A DNA stretch of 39,478 nt, from positions 6,290 through 45,767 of the forward strand of contig QHVM01000043.1 of NCBI GenBank assembly GCA_003223555.1, in the 5' to 3' direction. Below, in pieces: positions 7,216 to 14,641 of this stretch. Numbering within the stretch: the stretch's first letter is position 1; every line of letters begins with the position of its first letter. This DNA comes from Acidobacteriota bacterium. GTDB lineage: Bacteria; Acidobacteriota; Vicinamibacteria; Fen-336. Below the pieces are notes generated by a model. It made no database searches. It was not told where the DNA came from and saw only the letters and a list, made by a program, of their open reading frames with translations. The position numbers and the translations under genes are program-made.

Positions 7216-7612
7216 CCGCTCCGCGACCGCGGCGATGACAAACCAGGACGGAGCTGTCCGCCGCGCCTTCGCGCTAACTCACTTCGCCAGAGCGAGCGGG
7301 GGGCGCGGGGGCGCGAGATCGAGCGAAGCGAGATGAGCGCCAACCCCGCGTGGACGCGCGACGCGACAGCGTCGCACCTTCTTGCGAAGGGGGGTCCGGG
7401 GGGGCGCGCCGCGAGCGCCCCCCAGCTTCAGCGCCGGATGCCGAAACGCATGGATTCTCGTCAAAGCCGCGAGCGCAGCGCGATTCATTCGCCCCGGGGC
7501 CGCGAAGCGGACCCGTTCGATGAGCGGCGGCGAATTCATTCCGCCGCCGCGGAAGCCGCGAGCAGGGGGGTCTGGGGGGCGCGCCGCTAGCGCCCCCCAG
7601 CTTCAGCGCCGG
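7213..7612. repeat. GC-rich hairpin/direct-repeat block without a gene
   Basis: About 400 bp with no convincing reading frame. It contains several inverted repeats: GCGACGC-GACA-GCGTCGC (7358-7375), a GGGGGGGCGC/GCGCCCCCC stem-loop at 7398-7423, a GCGGCGG/CCGCCGC stem around 7525-7550, and a second GGGGGGCGC/GCGCCCCCC stem-loop at 7574-7598. The motif ATTCATT followed by a C/G-rich run recurs within it. Two ~62-bp direct copies flank the middle part. The structure looks like a nested palindromic element rather than a decayed gene. Confidence 0.7.
7389..7451 (+). repeat. Direct repeat copy A (stem-loop plus duplicated gene start)
   Basis: Reads G-tract, TCC, G-tract, then CGCGCCGCGAGCGCCCCCC and AGCTTCAGCGCCGGATGCCG AAACGCAT. 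It matches copy B with only a few substitutions and one length difference in the G run. It ends in ATGCCGAAACG, the same bases that start the response-regulator gene, but here the frame is not a receiver domain. Confidence 0.8.
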
Positions 7613-7626
7613 ATGCCGAAACGTAT
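7565..7626 (+). repeat. Direct repeat copy B, overlapping the response-regulator start
   Basis: Same order as copy A with loop GCCGCTA instead of GCCGCGA. The stem-loop (7574-7598) ends 14 nt before the ATG at 7613, and the last ~14 bases are the first codons of the regulator gene. Placed here it would lie in the mRNA leader next to the start codon. Confidence 0.8.
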
Positions 7627-7996
7627 ACTCGTAGTCGACGACGACGAGAACATCCTGAACCTCGAGCGCACGATCCTGGAGCAGAAGGGCTTCGAGGTCA
7701 CCACCGCCGGTGGGGGAGCCGAAGCGCTGCAGATCCTGGCCGGCCACGCCTTCGATCTCGTTCTCCTCGACGTGATGATGCCGGAGGTGGACGGATTCAT
7801 GGTCTGCCGCAAGATCAAGGAAGACCCGCGCCTGAAAGACGTCCCCGTCATCTTCCTCACCGCCAAAGGAGGTGGGGAGGCGCTGGCCGAGGGCTTCGAG
7901 TCCGGGGCGGTCATGTACATCAACAAGCCGTTCACCGCGAACAAGCTCCTCACCATCGTCAACACGATGCTGGAGGCCGGGAGCAACCTGGCCTGA
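7613..7996 (+). CDS. Single-domain response regulator (CheY-like receiver)
   Basis: 127 residues, a stand-alone receiver. Key residues are visible: acidic pair D10/D11 in VVDDDE, phospho-acceptor D53 in LVLLDVMMPEVDG, T83 in IFLTAK, and K105 in YINKPF. No output domain follows, so it acts by protein-protein contact, as CheY or a PatA-type regulator does. The ATG at 7613 is chosen because the receiver begins at once (PKRILVVDDDENI); an upstream in-frame start would translate the repeat block. There is no clear Shine-Dalgarno. The GC-rich hairpin 14 nt upstream may restrict translation. It is followed 10 nt later by the helical-protein gene and then the SPFH gene, with ribosome-binding sites between them, so the three probably form an operon. 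The partner kinase is not in the window. Confidence 0.9.
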   Translation: MPKRILVVDDDENILNLERTILEQKGFEVTTAGGGAEALQILAGHAFDLVLLDVMMPEVDGFMVCRKIKEDPRLKDVPVIFLTAKGGGEALAEGFESGAVMYINKPFTANKLLTIVNTMLEAGSNLA

Positions 7997-8006
7997 AGGA
8001 GGACGC

Positions 8007-8522
8007 GTGGACCCGATCCTCGGAAAGGCCCGATCGGGACAGGGCGCTCTAGAGCGGCTGGCGAGCGCGATCCCCGGCTTCCGGGGCTACCGCGAGCGCG
8101 AGCTGCGCCGGGACGCCGACCGCCTGCAGCGCGAGTTCCTCGCCGGCCGGCTGGAGAGCAACAAGAAGGCGCTCGACGACGTGGCCGATCGGGTCAGCCG
8201 CAGCGGGAGCCTCGATGCCATCAACGACATCGAGACGGCGCGCAAGCGCCTCGACCGCGTCGCCGCCCGCCTCCGCTACGCCGAGCGCGGCTACTCCGGC
8301 TTCTTCGATGCCGTGAAGGTCGACGAGGCCGCTCTCGGGCGGGTCTACGACCTCGACCTCTCCCTGGTCGACGCGGTGGAGGCGGTGCGGGCGGCGGCCG
8401 ACGCGGCCCGCGCCGCCGGGGCCAGCGATGCCCACACCTCCCTGGCCGCGGTGACGAGCGCGGTCGACCGGCTGGACGAGCGGCTGCGCGAGCGGGAAGC
8501 GATCCTCGGCGGGTTCAGCTAA
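8007..8522 (+). CDS. Helical/coiled-coil protein paired with an SPFH protein
   Basis: 171 residues from GTG at 8007, after an AAGGAGG ribosome-binding site. The sequence is almost entirely charged helix: [60 protein letters not shown], then a break at [18 protein letters not shown] and further Ala/Asp/Arg-rich helices with a coiled-coil look ([13 protein letters not shown]). No signal peptide, membrane segment or cysteine. I do not recognise a named family. The arrangement, a small helical gene right before a gene for an SPFH-like protein with C-terminal zinc ribbons, resembles the Bacillus ydjH-ydjI type of pairing, so a structural partner of the downstream protein is a reasonable inference. 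It sits 10 nt after the receiver gene and 10 nt before the next start. Confidence 0.75.
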   Translation: MDPILGKARSGQGALERLASAIPGFRGYRERELRRDADRLQREFLAGRLESNKKALDDVADRVSRSGSLDAINDIETARKRLDRVAARLRYAERGYSGFFDAVKVDEAALGRVYDLDLSLVDAVEAVRAAADAARAAGASDAHTSLAAVTSAVDRLDERLREREAILGGFS

Positions 8523-8532
8523 GGAGACAGTC

Positions 8533-9648
8533 ATGGGGTTGCTGCTCGAGGTCCTCCAGCACTTCGACGACACCGGGCGCGAGATCGTCCACCGCGAGCC
8601 TCCGTCGGGGTCGGCCGACATCAAGCTCGGCGCCCAGCTCATCGTGCAGGACAACCAGTGGGCCGTTTTCTACCGGGACGGCAAGGCGCTCGATACGTTC
8701 ACCTCGGGGCGCCACACCCTCACCACGCTGAACCTGCCGCTGCTGGGCAAGATCATCGGCGCGCCCTTCGGCGGCAGGTCGCCCTTCCAGGCCCAGGTCT
8801 GCTTCATCGGCCGCGAGACCTTCACCGACATGAAGTGGGGGACGAAGGAGCCGATCGCGTTCCGGGACAGCGAGCTGACGATGGTGCGGCTGCGGGCCTT
8901 CGGCCGCTTCTCGATGCGGGTGGTGGAGCCCCGGATCTTCGTCCAGCAGCTGGTGGGTACCCGGGGCCAGTACACGACGGAATCGATCGAGGACTTCCTG
9001 CGCGACCTGTGCGTGGCCCGCCTCAACGACCTGCTCGGCGAGACGCTGAAGACGGTCCTCGACCTGCCCCGCACCTACGACGAGCTGGCCGGCGCGCTCA
9101 AGGGCCGGGTCGCGGACGACTTCGGCCGCTACGGTCTCGAGCTGGTGGACTTCCTGATCGGCGCCATCACGCCTCCCGACGAGGTCCAGAAGATGATCGA
9201 CGAGCGGGCGGGCATGGGCGCCATCGGCGACATGCAGCGCTACATGGCGTTCAAGGCCGCCCGCGGGATGGAGGAGGCGGCGAAGAACCCCGGCCAGGCG
9301 GGCGGCGCCGCCGGCCTCGGGTTCGGGGCCGGTTTCGGCATGATGATGCCGGGCATGATCGCGGGAGCGATGGGAGCCCAGGGCCGGGGTTCGACCGCGC
9401 CCGCCGGCACCTCGGTCGCCTGCCCGAAGTGCCAGGCGCTCGTCCCCGAAGGCGCCCGGTTCTGCGGCAGCTGCGGGACGATGATGGCCGTCTCCGTCTG
9501 CCCGAAATGCCGGGCCGCCGTTCCCATCGGCACGAGCTTCTGCGGAAGCTGTGGAGCTTCCCTCGCCCCCGCCACCTGTCCCAAGTGCAACGCCGCGGTG
9601 GCGCCCGGCTCGAAGTTCTGCGGGACGTGCGGCAACAAGCTCGACTAG
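8533..9648 (+). CDS. SPFH-domain protein with three C-terminal zinc ribbons
   Basis: 371 residues. Residues ~1-230 match the SPFH/YdjI-like ('virion core protein-like') family: [72 protein letters not shown], then an AFGRFSMRV strand and a helical tail ([19 protein letters not shown]). Residues ~230-290 are Gly/Ala/Met-rich ([20 protein letters not shown]), possibly membrane-associating. Residues ~297-371 hold three near-identical zinc ribbons, each CPKC-x13-14-FCG-[ST]-CG. The start follows an AAGGAG site (8521-8526). Bacterial YdjI-type proteins are linked to membrane-fluidity or phage-shock-like responses; here the upstream receiver adds phosphorelay control. It converges on the amidoligase-like gene with a 10-nt gap. 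Confidence is high for the domains and low for the role. Confidence 0.85.
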   Translation: MGLLLEVLQHFDDTGREIVHREPPSGSADIKLGAQLIVQDNQWAVFYRDGKALDTFTSGRHTLTTLNLPLLGKIIGAPFGGRSPFQAQVCFIGRETFTDMKWGTKEPIAFRDSELTMVRLRAFGRFSMRVVEPRIFVQQLVGTRGQYTTESIEDFLRDLCVARLNDLLGETLKTVLDLPRTYDELAGALKGRVADDFGRYGLELVDFLIGAITPPDEVQKMIDERAGMGAIGDMQRYMAFKAARGMEEAAKNPGQAGGAAGLGFGAGFGMMMPGMIAGAMGAQGRGSTAPAGTSVACPKCQALVPEGARFCGSCGTMMAVSVCPKCRAAVPIGTSFCGSCGASLAPATCPKCNAAVAPGSKFCGTCGNKLD

Positions 9649-9658
9649 ACCGGCCGCG

Positions 9659-11476
9659 CTAGGGCTGCCAGTCGTCCATCTTCTTGAGGAGCTGGTCGAT
9701 CGTCAGCAGCCGTTCCCGGCCGTCCGAATCGCGGCGGAACACGGCGTGGTACCAGCCCTTCATGCCCACCGGCGTGTACGTCTCACGGCCGATGCGCAGA
9801 CGCTCGCCCGAGACGAGCCTGAGGAAGACCTGCTCGTACGCCGAGCGCGTGAGGCGCCGGTCGGGAAATGGGATCGGCTCCTGCCGCCCACGTCGCTCGC
9901 GATGGCGCCGGTCAGGGCTCGGCGCACGGCGCCGGATCCCGGTGGCCGCCGGGGGGCGTGCGGCGGCCGGACGCGCACGGCCCGAGCCGTTGCCGGGACG
10001 CGCCGGCGCCTCGACGGCCAGCGGGCGGGGCCGGCTTGCCCGCGGCTTCGGCTTGACGACTTCGGAGCGGGTCTCCACGCCGGCGGCCGGCGTGCCGGCC
10101 GCCGCCTCCGCCCGCGCCGCGGGGGCCGACGCGCGCGGGGCGACCGGCGCCCGGCGCCGCCGGGCTCGCTGGGCCACGAACTGCGCGCGCTCCTGCTCGC
10201 GGGCGGCGATGAACTCGTCGAGGGTCCCCGCGTTCCAGACGACCTGGCGGCTGGCCGAGGGGCGGCGCCGCGTCTCGAAGCCCTTCAGGGCCGGCAGCAC
10301 CATGCCCCACCGGCAGAGCCTCCCCACGTCCTCGTAGGCGCTCGGCCGGTCGTCCAGCTCCAGGAGCGACGGCGCGCGCCCGCGCAGGATCGAGAAGAGC
10401 ATGCGGAAGCTGAAGGGATCGGCGTAACGGCGGATCGAGCGCCGGAAGTACCACGCCGTGCGCAGCGCGATCTCACGCAGGGAGAGCAGACGGGGCCGTG
10501 GACTGCGCACCTTCCAGATGGGGGCGTCGAGGTCGGAGGTGAAGGGGCTCTGCGGGAAATGGAAATCCTTCGCGAGCCAGCCTTTCCGCGTGGTGTGCTT
10601 GCCGGGGACCATGCCCTCGACCGTGGGGACCGGCAGCCGGTCGAGCAACGACACGTCGTAGGAGGGCCAGCTCATCGTCTCCCGGACGATGCCGATGACC
10701 AGGGTGGCGGTCGCGATCATCAAGCCGGGGTCGGGCGTGAAGTCGGCGGTGACCTCGATGCGGTCGCCCCGCGGGCGGACGCCCACCCCGGTGGATCGGC
10801 GGTTGGTGCCCACCACGGCCACCGGAACCGGCAGGAGGTGGGCCAGCAGGTAGGCGAGGCGGCGGACGTTCCGGTGGCCGTTCTGTCGGACACGGGGCAG
10901 GTTGAACGAGACGTTGTAATGCGTGCTGTAGGCCTTGAGTCGGATGTGGCGGCCGGTGCGCCCCTCCCACTTCGAGAGCTCGCGCCGCACGAAGGCGATC
11001 TGCTCCCAGAGGTTCCGCACCACGCGGGCGGAGCAGCCGGGCGCCAGCTCGATGACCGGGGTGACCACCTCGATGACCCCGCGGTCGAAGTACACGGCGC
11101 CTCCGGTCGGGAGCTGGAACGAGCTCTTCTCGCGCCGCAGCAGCGGGCGCTCGATGAACGCGGTCGGGTGGCCCCAGAACTCGCGCGGGTCGATCTCGAC
11201 CCCGTCGAGGAACACGTTGAACTCGGCCTCCATCCCGGTCACGGGCAGGCGCAGGCGCGCCGCAGCCGGACCGGGGACGCTGGCCCAAGGGCCGCGTCGG
11301 GCGGGCCCTCCGGCAAGGCTGGACGCGTCCTCTTCGATCTCGGCCTTGAAGTCGGTTGGCATTCCTGCAAAGCCTCGAAGGCCGCCGACACGCGGGCGCT
11401 CGATTAAGCCACTGCCCGCTTTCGGGTTAGGGTCGAGCGTGGCGCACGACGCCGCTCCGACGCGCGCGCTCGGCAC
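9659..11476 (-). CDS. GCS/amidoligase-superfamily carboxylate-amine ligase-like protein
   Basis: Up to 605 residues. The core (~80-430) begins GMEAEFNVFLDGVEID with the E-x-E pair (E83, E85) typical of glutamine-synthetase-fold ligases (GCS, Pup ligase, COOH-NH2 ligases). It continues with SSFQLPTGGAVYFDRGVIEV (a second acidic strand, E136) and STHYNVSF (~190). A long Ala/Arg/Pro-rich linker (~440-545) leads to a small C-terminal domain (~550-605, RIGRETYTPVGMKGWYHAVF). I infer ATP-dependent formation of an amide bond; the substrate is unknown. No signal peptide. The start is uncertain: 11476 gives the longest form, ATG at 11362 (MPTDFKAEIEEDASS) starts nearer the core. It is last in a minus-strand operon after M15-like peptidase and serine hydrolase genes. 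The superfamily call rests on motif order only. Confidence 0.65.
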   Translation of the reverse strand: MPSARVGAASCATLDPNPKAGSGLIERPRVGGLRGFAGMPTDFKAEIEEDASSLAGGPARRGPWASVPGPAAARLRLPVTGMEAEFNVFLDGVEIDPREFWGHPTAFIERPLLRREKSSFQLPTGGAVYFDRGVIEVVTPVIELAPGCSARVVRNLWEQIAFVRRELSKWEGRTGRHIRLKAYSTHYNVSFNLPRVRQNGHRNVRRLAYLLAHLLPVPVAVVGTNRRSTGVGVRPRGDRIEVTADFTPDPGLMIATATLVIGIVRETMSWPSYDVSLLDRLPVPTVEGMVPGKHTTRKGWLAKDFHFPQSPFTSDLDAPIWKVRSPRPRLLSLREIALRTAWYFRRSIRRYADPFSFRMLFSILRGRAPSLLELDDRPSAYEDVGRLCRWGMVLPALKGFETRRRPSASRQVVWNAGTLDEFIAAREQERAQFVAQRARRRRAPVAPRASAPAARAEAAAGTPAAGVETRSEVVKPKPRASRPRPLAVEAPARPGNGSGRARPAAARPPAATGIRRRAPSPDRRHRERRGRQEPIPFPDRRLTRSAYEQVFLRLVSGERLRIGRETYTPVGMKGWYHAVFRRDSDGRERLLTIDQLLKKMDDWQP

Positions 11477-11520
11477 GTAGGCAGAGCAAGAATCGGACCA
11501 CGCTCATGCTACAGCGACGG

Positions 11521-12261
11521 TTACTTGTCGTGTCCCGACGGGCTGCCATGGGCGGCGGCCGGCAGCACCTCGGGCAGCGGCTCTCGGGGCCAGCCACGGC
11601 GGTCGCCGCGCCGGCGCTCCTCGTAGGCGAAGCGAGGTCGGGGCTGCGGCCCCTCGAGCCGGTCCTCGCTGATCTCGCGGGGCACGATGCTGACGTAGCC
11701 CAGGTCGACGTGGATGTGGTCGTCCGCCTTGCCGATCTCGTGGCCGTACGGCATCACGTACAGGTCGTCGGTCAGGTCCTCGATGAGCCGGTTGTAGGTC
11801 TCGATCGAAGCGCGTTCCCGCAGGACGACGGTGCCGATCTTGTAGACGTCGGCCGCCGTCGCCCACATGTGCGGCGTCGCCGCCACCGAGAGCTTGTGGG
11901 CGGGCGAGCGGTAGCCGCCGTTCACCGCCAAGTGCACCGGCGCGCCGGTCGCCTCGCGGAGCCGCTCCAGGTAGAAGGCCAGGATGCGGATGGCGCACGG
12001 GACGTAGCGGGGAAAAGCGCGGATGCGCGCGGCTTCCTTCAGATCCACGAGGAGGAACTCGTTGAGGCCGAAGTGGGGGGTCACGCGGATCTGCCGGGCC
12101 GCCTCGTGGGACGGGATCTCGTAGAAATAGCGGGGCAGGTGATGGTACTGGCCGCCGATGCCCTCCACGAGCTCCCCCGGCCGCAGGAGCGCCCGCAAGT
12201 CGGGCTCCAGGTCGAAGGCGTCGACGATCTTGAGCCCGGATTCCGTTTCCGTCTCAGCCAC
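11521..12261 (-). CDS. M15-family-like metallopeptidase (D,D-carboxypeptidase fold)
   Basis: 246 residues without signal peptide. The peptidase core at ~60-190 contains the zinc-site pattern of the M15/VanY group: NGGYRSPAHK (~114-123), H131-x6-D138 (TPHMWATAADVY) and a final D181-H182-x-H184 (DDHIHVDLGY). The His131, Asp138 and His184 positions are the expected metal ligands. The usual S-x-H-x-x-G-x-A-x-D is written ATPHMWATAAD, so the Ser and Gly are replaced, which may tune specificity. The C-terminal ~50 residues are Arg/Pro-rich and likely disordered. The start ATG overlaps the upstream hydrolase gene by 8 nt, implying translational coupling. Family members cleave D-Ala-D-Ala or related peptides in cell-wall material; cytoplasmic location and the neighbouring ligase suggest a dedicated peptide product instead. 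Confidence 0.75.
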   Translation of the reverse strand: MAETETESGLKIVDAFDLEPDLRALLRPGELVEGIGGQYHHLPRYFYEIPSHEAARQIRVTPHFGLNEFLLVDLKEAARIRAFPRYVPCAIRILAFYLERLREATGAPVHLAVNGGYRSPAHKLSVAATPHMWATAADVYKIGTVVLRERASIETYNRLIEDLTDDLYVMPYGHEIGKADDHIHVDLGYVSIVPREISEDRLEGPQPRPRFAYEERRRGDRRGWPREPLPEVLPAAAHGSPSGHDK

Positions 12262-13147
12262 CGTTCATCCCCGCCAGGCACTCGTAGATGTCGCGCGACA
12301 CGTCGGCCACCGCCGTGGTGCGTCCGGTCTCGCTGGAGAACTGGGTCAGGATCACGAGCACGTACGGCTTGCGTCCCTCCAGGTAGACGATGCCGGCGTC
12401 GTGGTGGACGGTCGAGATGTTGCCGGTCTTGTGGGCCACCCGCGCCGCCTGGGGGAGGCCGGCCGGGATGCCGCTCTTGTACCGCTGGTCGAGCAGGATC
12501 TCCCGCATCTGGGCGGAGGCTTCCTCCCCGTAGGCCTTGCCTTCCGCGACCAGCCGCAGCAGCTTGAGCAGGCCGTTGGCGGTGACCTCGTTGTTGAGAC
12601 CGGCCTCGAAGGCCCCGTGGTCCTCCACGCCGCGCAGGACCCGGATCCCGTCGATCTTCAGCTCGTCGAGAGCGGTCTGGATGACCGGCACCCCCACCAC
12701 GTCCACCAGGAGGTTGGTCGCGAAGTTGCTGGAGCAGGTGATCATGTAGTACGCGAGCTGCTTCACCGACATGGTCCGGCCCAGGTGGTCGTAGATCTCG
12801 CCCTCCGTGTCCCGGTTGATGTCGAGCATATAGGGCTTGCGGTCGTAGATGCTCACGAACTTGTTGCGGACGTGGACCGGCTCGTCGAGGGTCAGCTCGC
12901 CCCGCGTGTACTGGCGGAAGACCGCCAGCAGCACGGCCAGCTTCATGGTGGACGCGGCGTGGAACGCCAGGTCGGCGTTGTAGGACCACTGGAGCGTCGT
13001 CTCGGCGTCGTAGAAGGCGATGCCGAGCCGCTCGATCTCGTGCCGGCCGCGGATGGCCAGCACGCTGGCGTAGAGCGACTGCTCGGCCTTGGCGACGGAC
13101 TGGCGCACGTCCACCGCGTCGGGTGTCTGCGCCGGCGACTTCGCCAT
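12254..13147 (-). CDS. Class A beta-lactamase-fold serine hydrolase, no signal peptide
   Basis: 297 residues. All class A motifs are in place: S66-x-x-K69 (ASTMK), S139-S-N141 (CSSN, equivalent to SDN), E181-A-G-L-N185 (omega-loop ExxLN) and K240-T-G (HKTG). The general-base Glu is therefore present. The N-terminus (MAKSPAQTPDAVDVRQSVAK) is polar with no export signal, unlike periplasmic beta-lactamases. The start is fixed by the ATG after a TAATAT hexamer 7 nt upstream and no in-frame hydrophobic extension. It heads an operon with the M15-like peptidase (8-nt overlap) and the amidoligase-like enzyme. I infer an intracellular amidase/peptidase acting on a D-amino-acid or modified peptide, not an antibiotic-resistance enzyme; hydrolysis of beta-lactams cannot be excluded from sequence. 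Confidence 0.8.
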   Translation of the reverse strand: MAKSPAQTPDAVDVRQSVAKAEQSLYASVLAIRGRHEIERLGIAFYDAETTLQWSYNADLAFHAASTMKLAVLLAVFRQYTRGELTLDEPVHVRNKFVSIYDRKPYMLDINRDTEGEIYDHLGRTMSVKQLAYYMITCSSNFATNLLVDVVGVPVIQTALDELKIDGIRVLRGVEDHGAFEAGLNNEVTANGLLKLLRLVAEGKAYGEEASAQMREILLDQRYKSGIPAGLPQAARVAHKTGNISTVHHDAGIVYLEGRKPYVLVILTQFSSETGRTTAVADVSRDIYECLAGMNGG

Positions 13148-13154
13148 GAGGTTG

Positions 13155-13190
13155 ATATTAAGGCATTCCCCGGGGGCCCCGCGTTAGAAT
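13155..13190. promoter_or_regulatory. Divergent -10 hexamers between the hydrolase operon and a small gene
   Basis: On the minus strand TAATAT (13160-13155) lies 7 nt before the hydrolase ATG. On the plus strand TAGAAT (13185-13190) lies 10 nt before the GTG at 13201. Both positions would give almost leaderless messages. No convincing -35 boxes at 17 nt were found. Confidence 0.4.
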
Positions 13191-13200
13191 CGGGCCGCTC

Positions 13201-13545
13201 GTGAGCCCCGAGGTGGCGGCCGCCACGGAGCGAGTCCCGCCGACACCACGAGCGGATTCCATGGCCACGCACGACTCCGAGATCGTGTTCTCCCTCGCTC
13301 TCTCGACGTTCGCCGCGTGGCGCGGAGCTGCTCTTTCCCTCCGCCGCCTCCTGGCCTCGGGAGCCGGAGGAGAGCGGAGCGGCTTCAGCGCCGGGCCGCT
13401 CTTCGAGGACCCCGAGCGGCACCGGTCGTTGGAGGTCCCCGCGGCTTTGGCGACGGGCGCGGGCACGCGGACGGCGGCGGCCGACGACCATTCGCTGGCT
13501 CCGGGGGGCGGCGCCTTCGGCGGCGGCGCCAGCGGTGACTACTGA
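13201..13545 (+). CDS. Hypothetical small protein with Gly-rich tail
   Basis: 114 residues from GTG (or 94 from ATG at 13261). The middle part (SEIVFSLALSTFAAWRGAALSLRRLL, ~26-51) is hydrophobic with flanking Arg and could be one membrane helix. The C-terminus ends GGGAFGGGASGDY, which resembles the glycine-rich ends of YgcG/TPM-type membrane proteins, but the rest is too short for that family. No homologue recognised. A TAGAAT hexamer 10 nt before the GTG supports expression from 13201, while the ATG at 13261 has no ribosome-binding site. It could be a decayed end of a longer gene. The gene is followed directly by a CTCTGCG repeat. Confidence 0.4.
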   Translation: MSPEVAAATERVPPTPRADSMATHDSEIVFSLALSTFAAWRGAALSLRRLLASGAGGERSGFSAGPLFEDPERHRSLEVPAALATGAGTRTAAADDHSLAPGGGAFGGGASGDY

Positions 13546-13560
13546 CAGCCCAACGACCGG

Positions 13561-13700
13561 CTTCTTAACGCAGAGGTCGCAGAGATAAGGCCAGAACGGC
13601 TCCCAGGGCGCAGAGAACTCAATGTAGGACTCACGCCTTAACTTCTCTTTTCCTCTGCGTCCTCTCCGTTCTCCTCTGCGTCCTCTGCGTTTTAAAGGGC
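13561..13700. repeat. Dispersed CTCTGCG inverted-repeat element, copy 1
   Basis: The left end CTTCTTAACGCAGAGGTCGC plus AGAGA (13561-13585) and the right end CCTCTGCGTCCTCTGCGTTTT (about 13672-13693) form an imperfect inverted repeat around a less conserved centre rich in CTCTGCG/CTCTCCG units. Its first 25 bases are identical to copy 2 at 36006. It lies between two convergent gene ends and encodes nothing. Confidence 0.85.
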
Positions 13701-13709
13701 ATTCGTTCG

Positions 13710-14639
13710 TCACACGCTTTCAAAGTGGGTCAGGCGCTTGAAGAGGCGGTAGCGCTCGTCGATCTCGGTCCGGGTCAGGCGCAGGAGGCGGTCGAGGCTG
13801 AAGGCCTCCACGCAGAACGAGGCCAGCGTGCTGCCCATGACGACCGCCCGCCTCAAGACCACGTCGTCGGGATGGGGCGGCGCCTCGGTGGGGCCGAGGG
13901 CGCTCGCCAGATAGCCCACGAAGCCGCCGGCGAAGGTGTCCCCCGCTCCCGTCGGGTCGAAGACCTCCTCGAGGGGATAGGCGGGCGCGGCGAAAGAGCC
14001 GTCCTCGGTGAACATCAGCACCCCGTGCTCGCCCTTCTTCACGATCAGCGTGCGGGGACCCAGGGCCCGGATGGCGCGCGCGGCCTTGACGATGTTCCAC
14101 TCCCCGGAGAGCTGGCGGGCCTCGGCGTCGTTGATGAGCAGCACGTCGACCCGCTCCAGCGTCCGCTTCAGCTCCCCGGGCTTGCCCTCGATCCAGAAGT
14201 TCATCGTGTCGCAGGCCACCAGCCGCGGCCGCTCCACCTGGTCGAGCACCTCGCGCTGCAGCACGGGGTCGATGTTGCCGAGGAACACGTGCTCGCTCTG
14301 CTGGTAGCGAACGGGGATCTTCGGCTTGAAGAACTCGAAGACGTTGAGCTCCGTGCAGACCGTCTCCCGGGAGTTGAGGTCGTAGGAGTACTTGCCTTGC
14401 CAGTGGAACGTCTCGCCGTCCATCCGCTCCAGGCCTTCGAGGTCGATCCCCCGCCCGCGGAAGGCGGCCAGCTGCTTCTCCCCGAAGTCACGCCCGACCA
14501 CGCCGACCAGGTTCACGGGGACGAAGAACGAGGCGGCGACCGCGAAGAACGAGGCGCTGCCGCCGAGCACCCGCTCCGCGCGCCCGAAGGGGGTCTCCAC
14601 GGTGTCGTACGCGACGCTGCCCACCACCAGAATGGACAT
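13710..14639 (-). CDS. PfkB-family carbohydrate/nucleoside kinase
   Basis: 309 residues, typical PfkB length. The N-terminal substrate lobe has VLGGSASFFAVAASFF (~24-39) and GVVGRDFGEKQL (~46-57). The C-terminal signature DPTGAGDTFAGGFVGYL (~228-244) carries the catalytic base D234 and anion-hole glycines. ATP-site residues NDAEARQLSG (~170-179) and VKKGEHGVLMF (~200-210) are also present. The start ATG lies 2 nt after the MTA phosphorylase stop, so the two are coexpressed. The substrate is unknown: adenosine- or ribose-type kinases in purine salvage and a role downstream of MTA breakdown both fit the neighbour. Longer in-frame starts upstream run through the phosphorylase gene and were rejected. 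A CTCTGCG repeat element follows the stop. Confidence 0.85.
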   Translation of the reverse strand: MSILVVGSVAYDTVETPFGRAERVLGGSASFFAVAASFFVPVNLVGVVGRDFGEKQLAAFRGRGIDLEGLERMDGETFHWQGKYSYDLNSRETVCTELNVFEFFKPKIPVRYQQSEHVFLGNIDPVLQREVLDQVERPRLVACDTMNFWIEGKPGELKRTLERVDVLLINDAEARQLSGEWNIVKAARAIRALGPRTLIVKKGEHGVLMFTEDGSFAAPAYPLEEVFDPTGAGDTFAGGFVGYLASALGPTEAPPHPDDVVLRRAVVMGSTLASFCVEAFSLDRLLRLTRTEIDERYRLFKRLTHFESV

Positions 14640-14641
14640 GC

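Noticed and set aside
7333-7590. Small frames inside the 7213-7612 block
   Set aside because: They translate hairpin repeats into Arg/Ser-rich peptides, with no conserved sequence.
9551-11407. 618-codon plus-strand frame opposite the amidoligase-like gene
   Set aside because: No recognisable domain; composition is that of an antisense shadow.
12254-13147. Antibiotic-resistance beta-lactamase
   Set aside because: Motifs fit the fold, but no export signal and operon partners argue against a resistance role.
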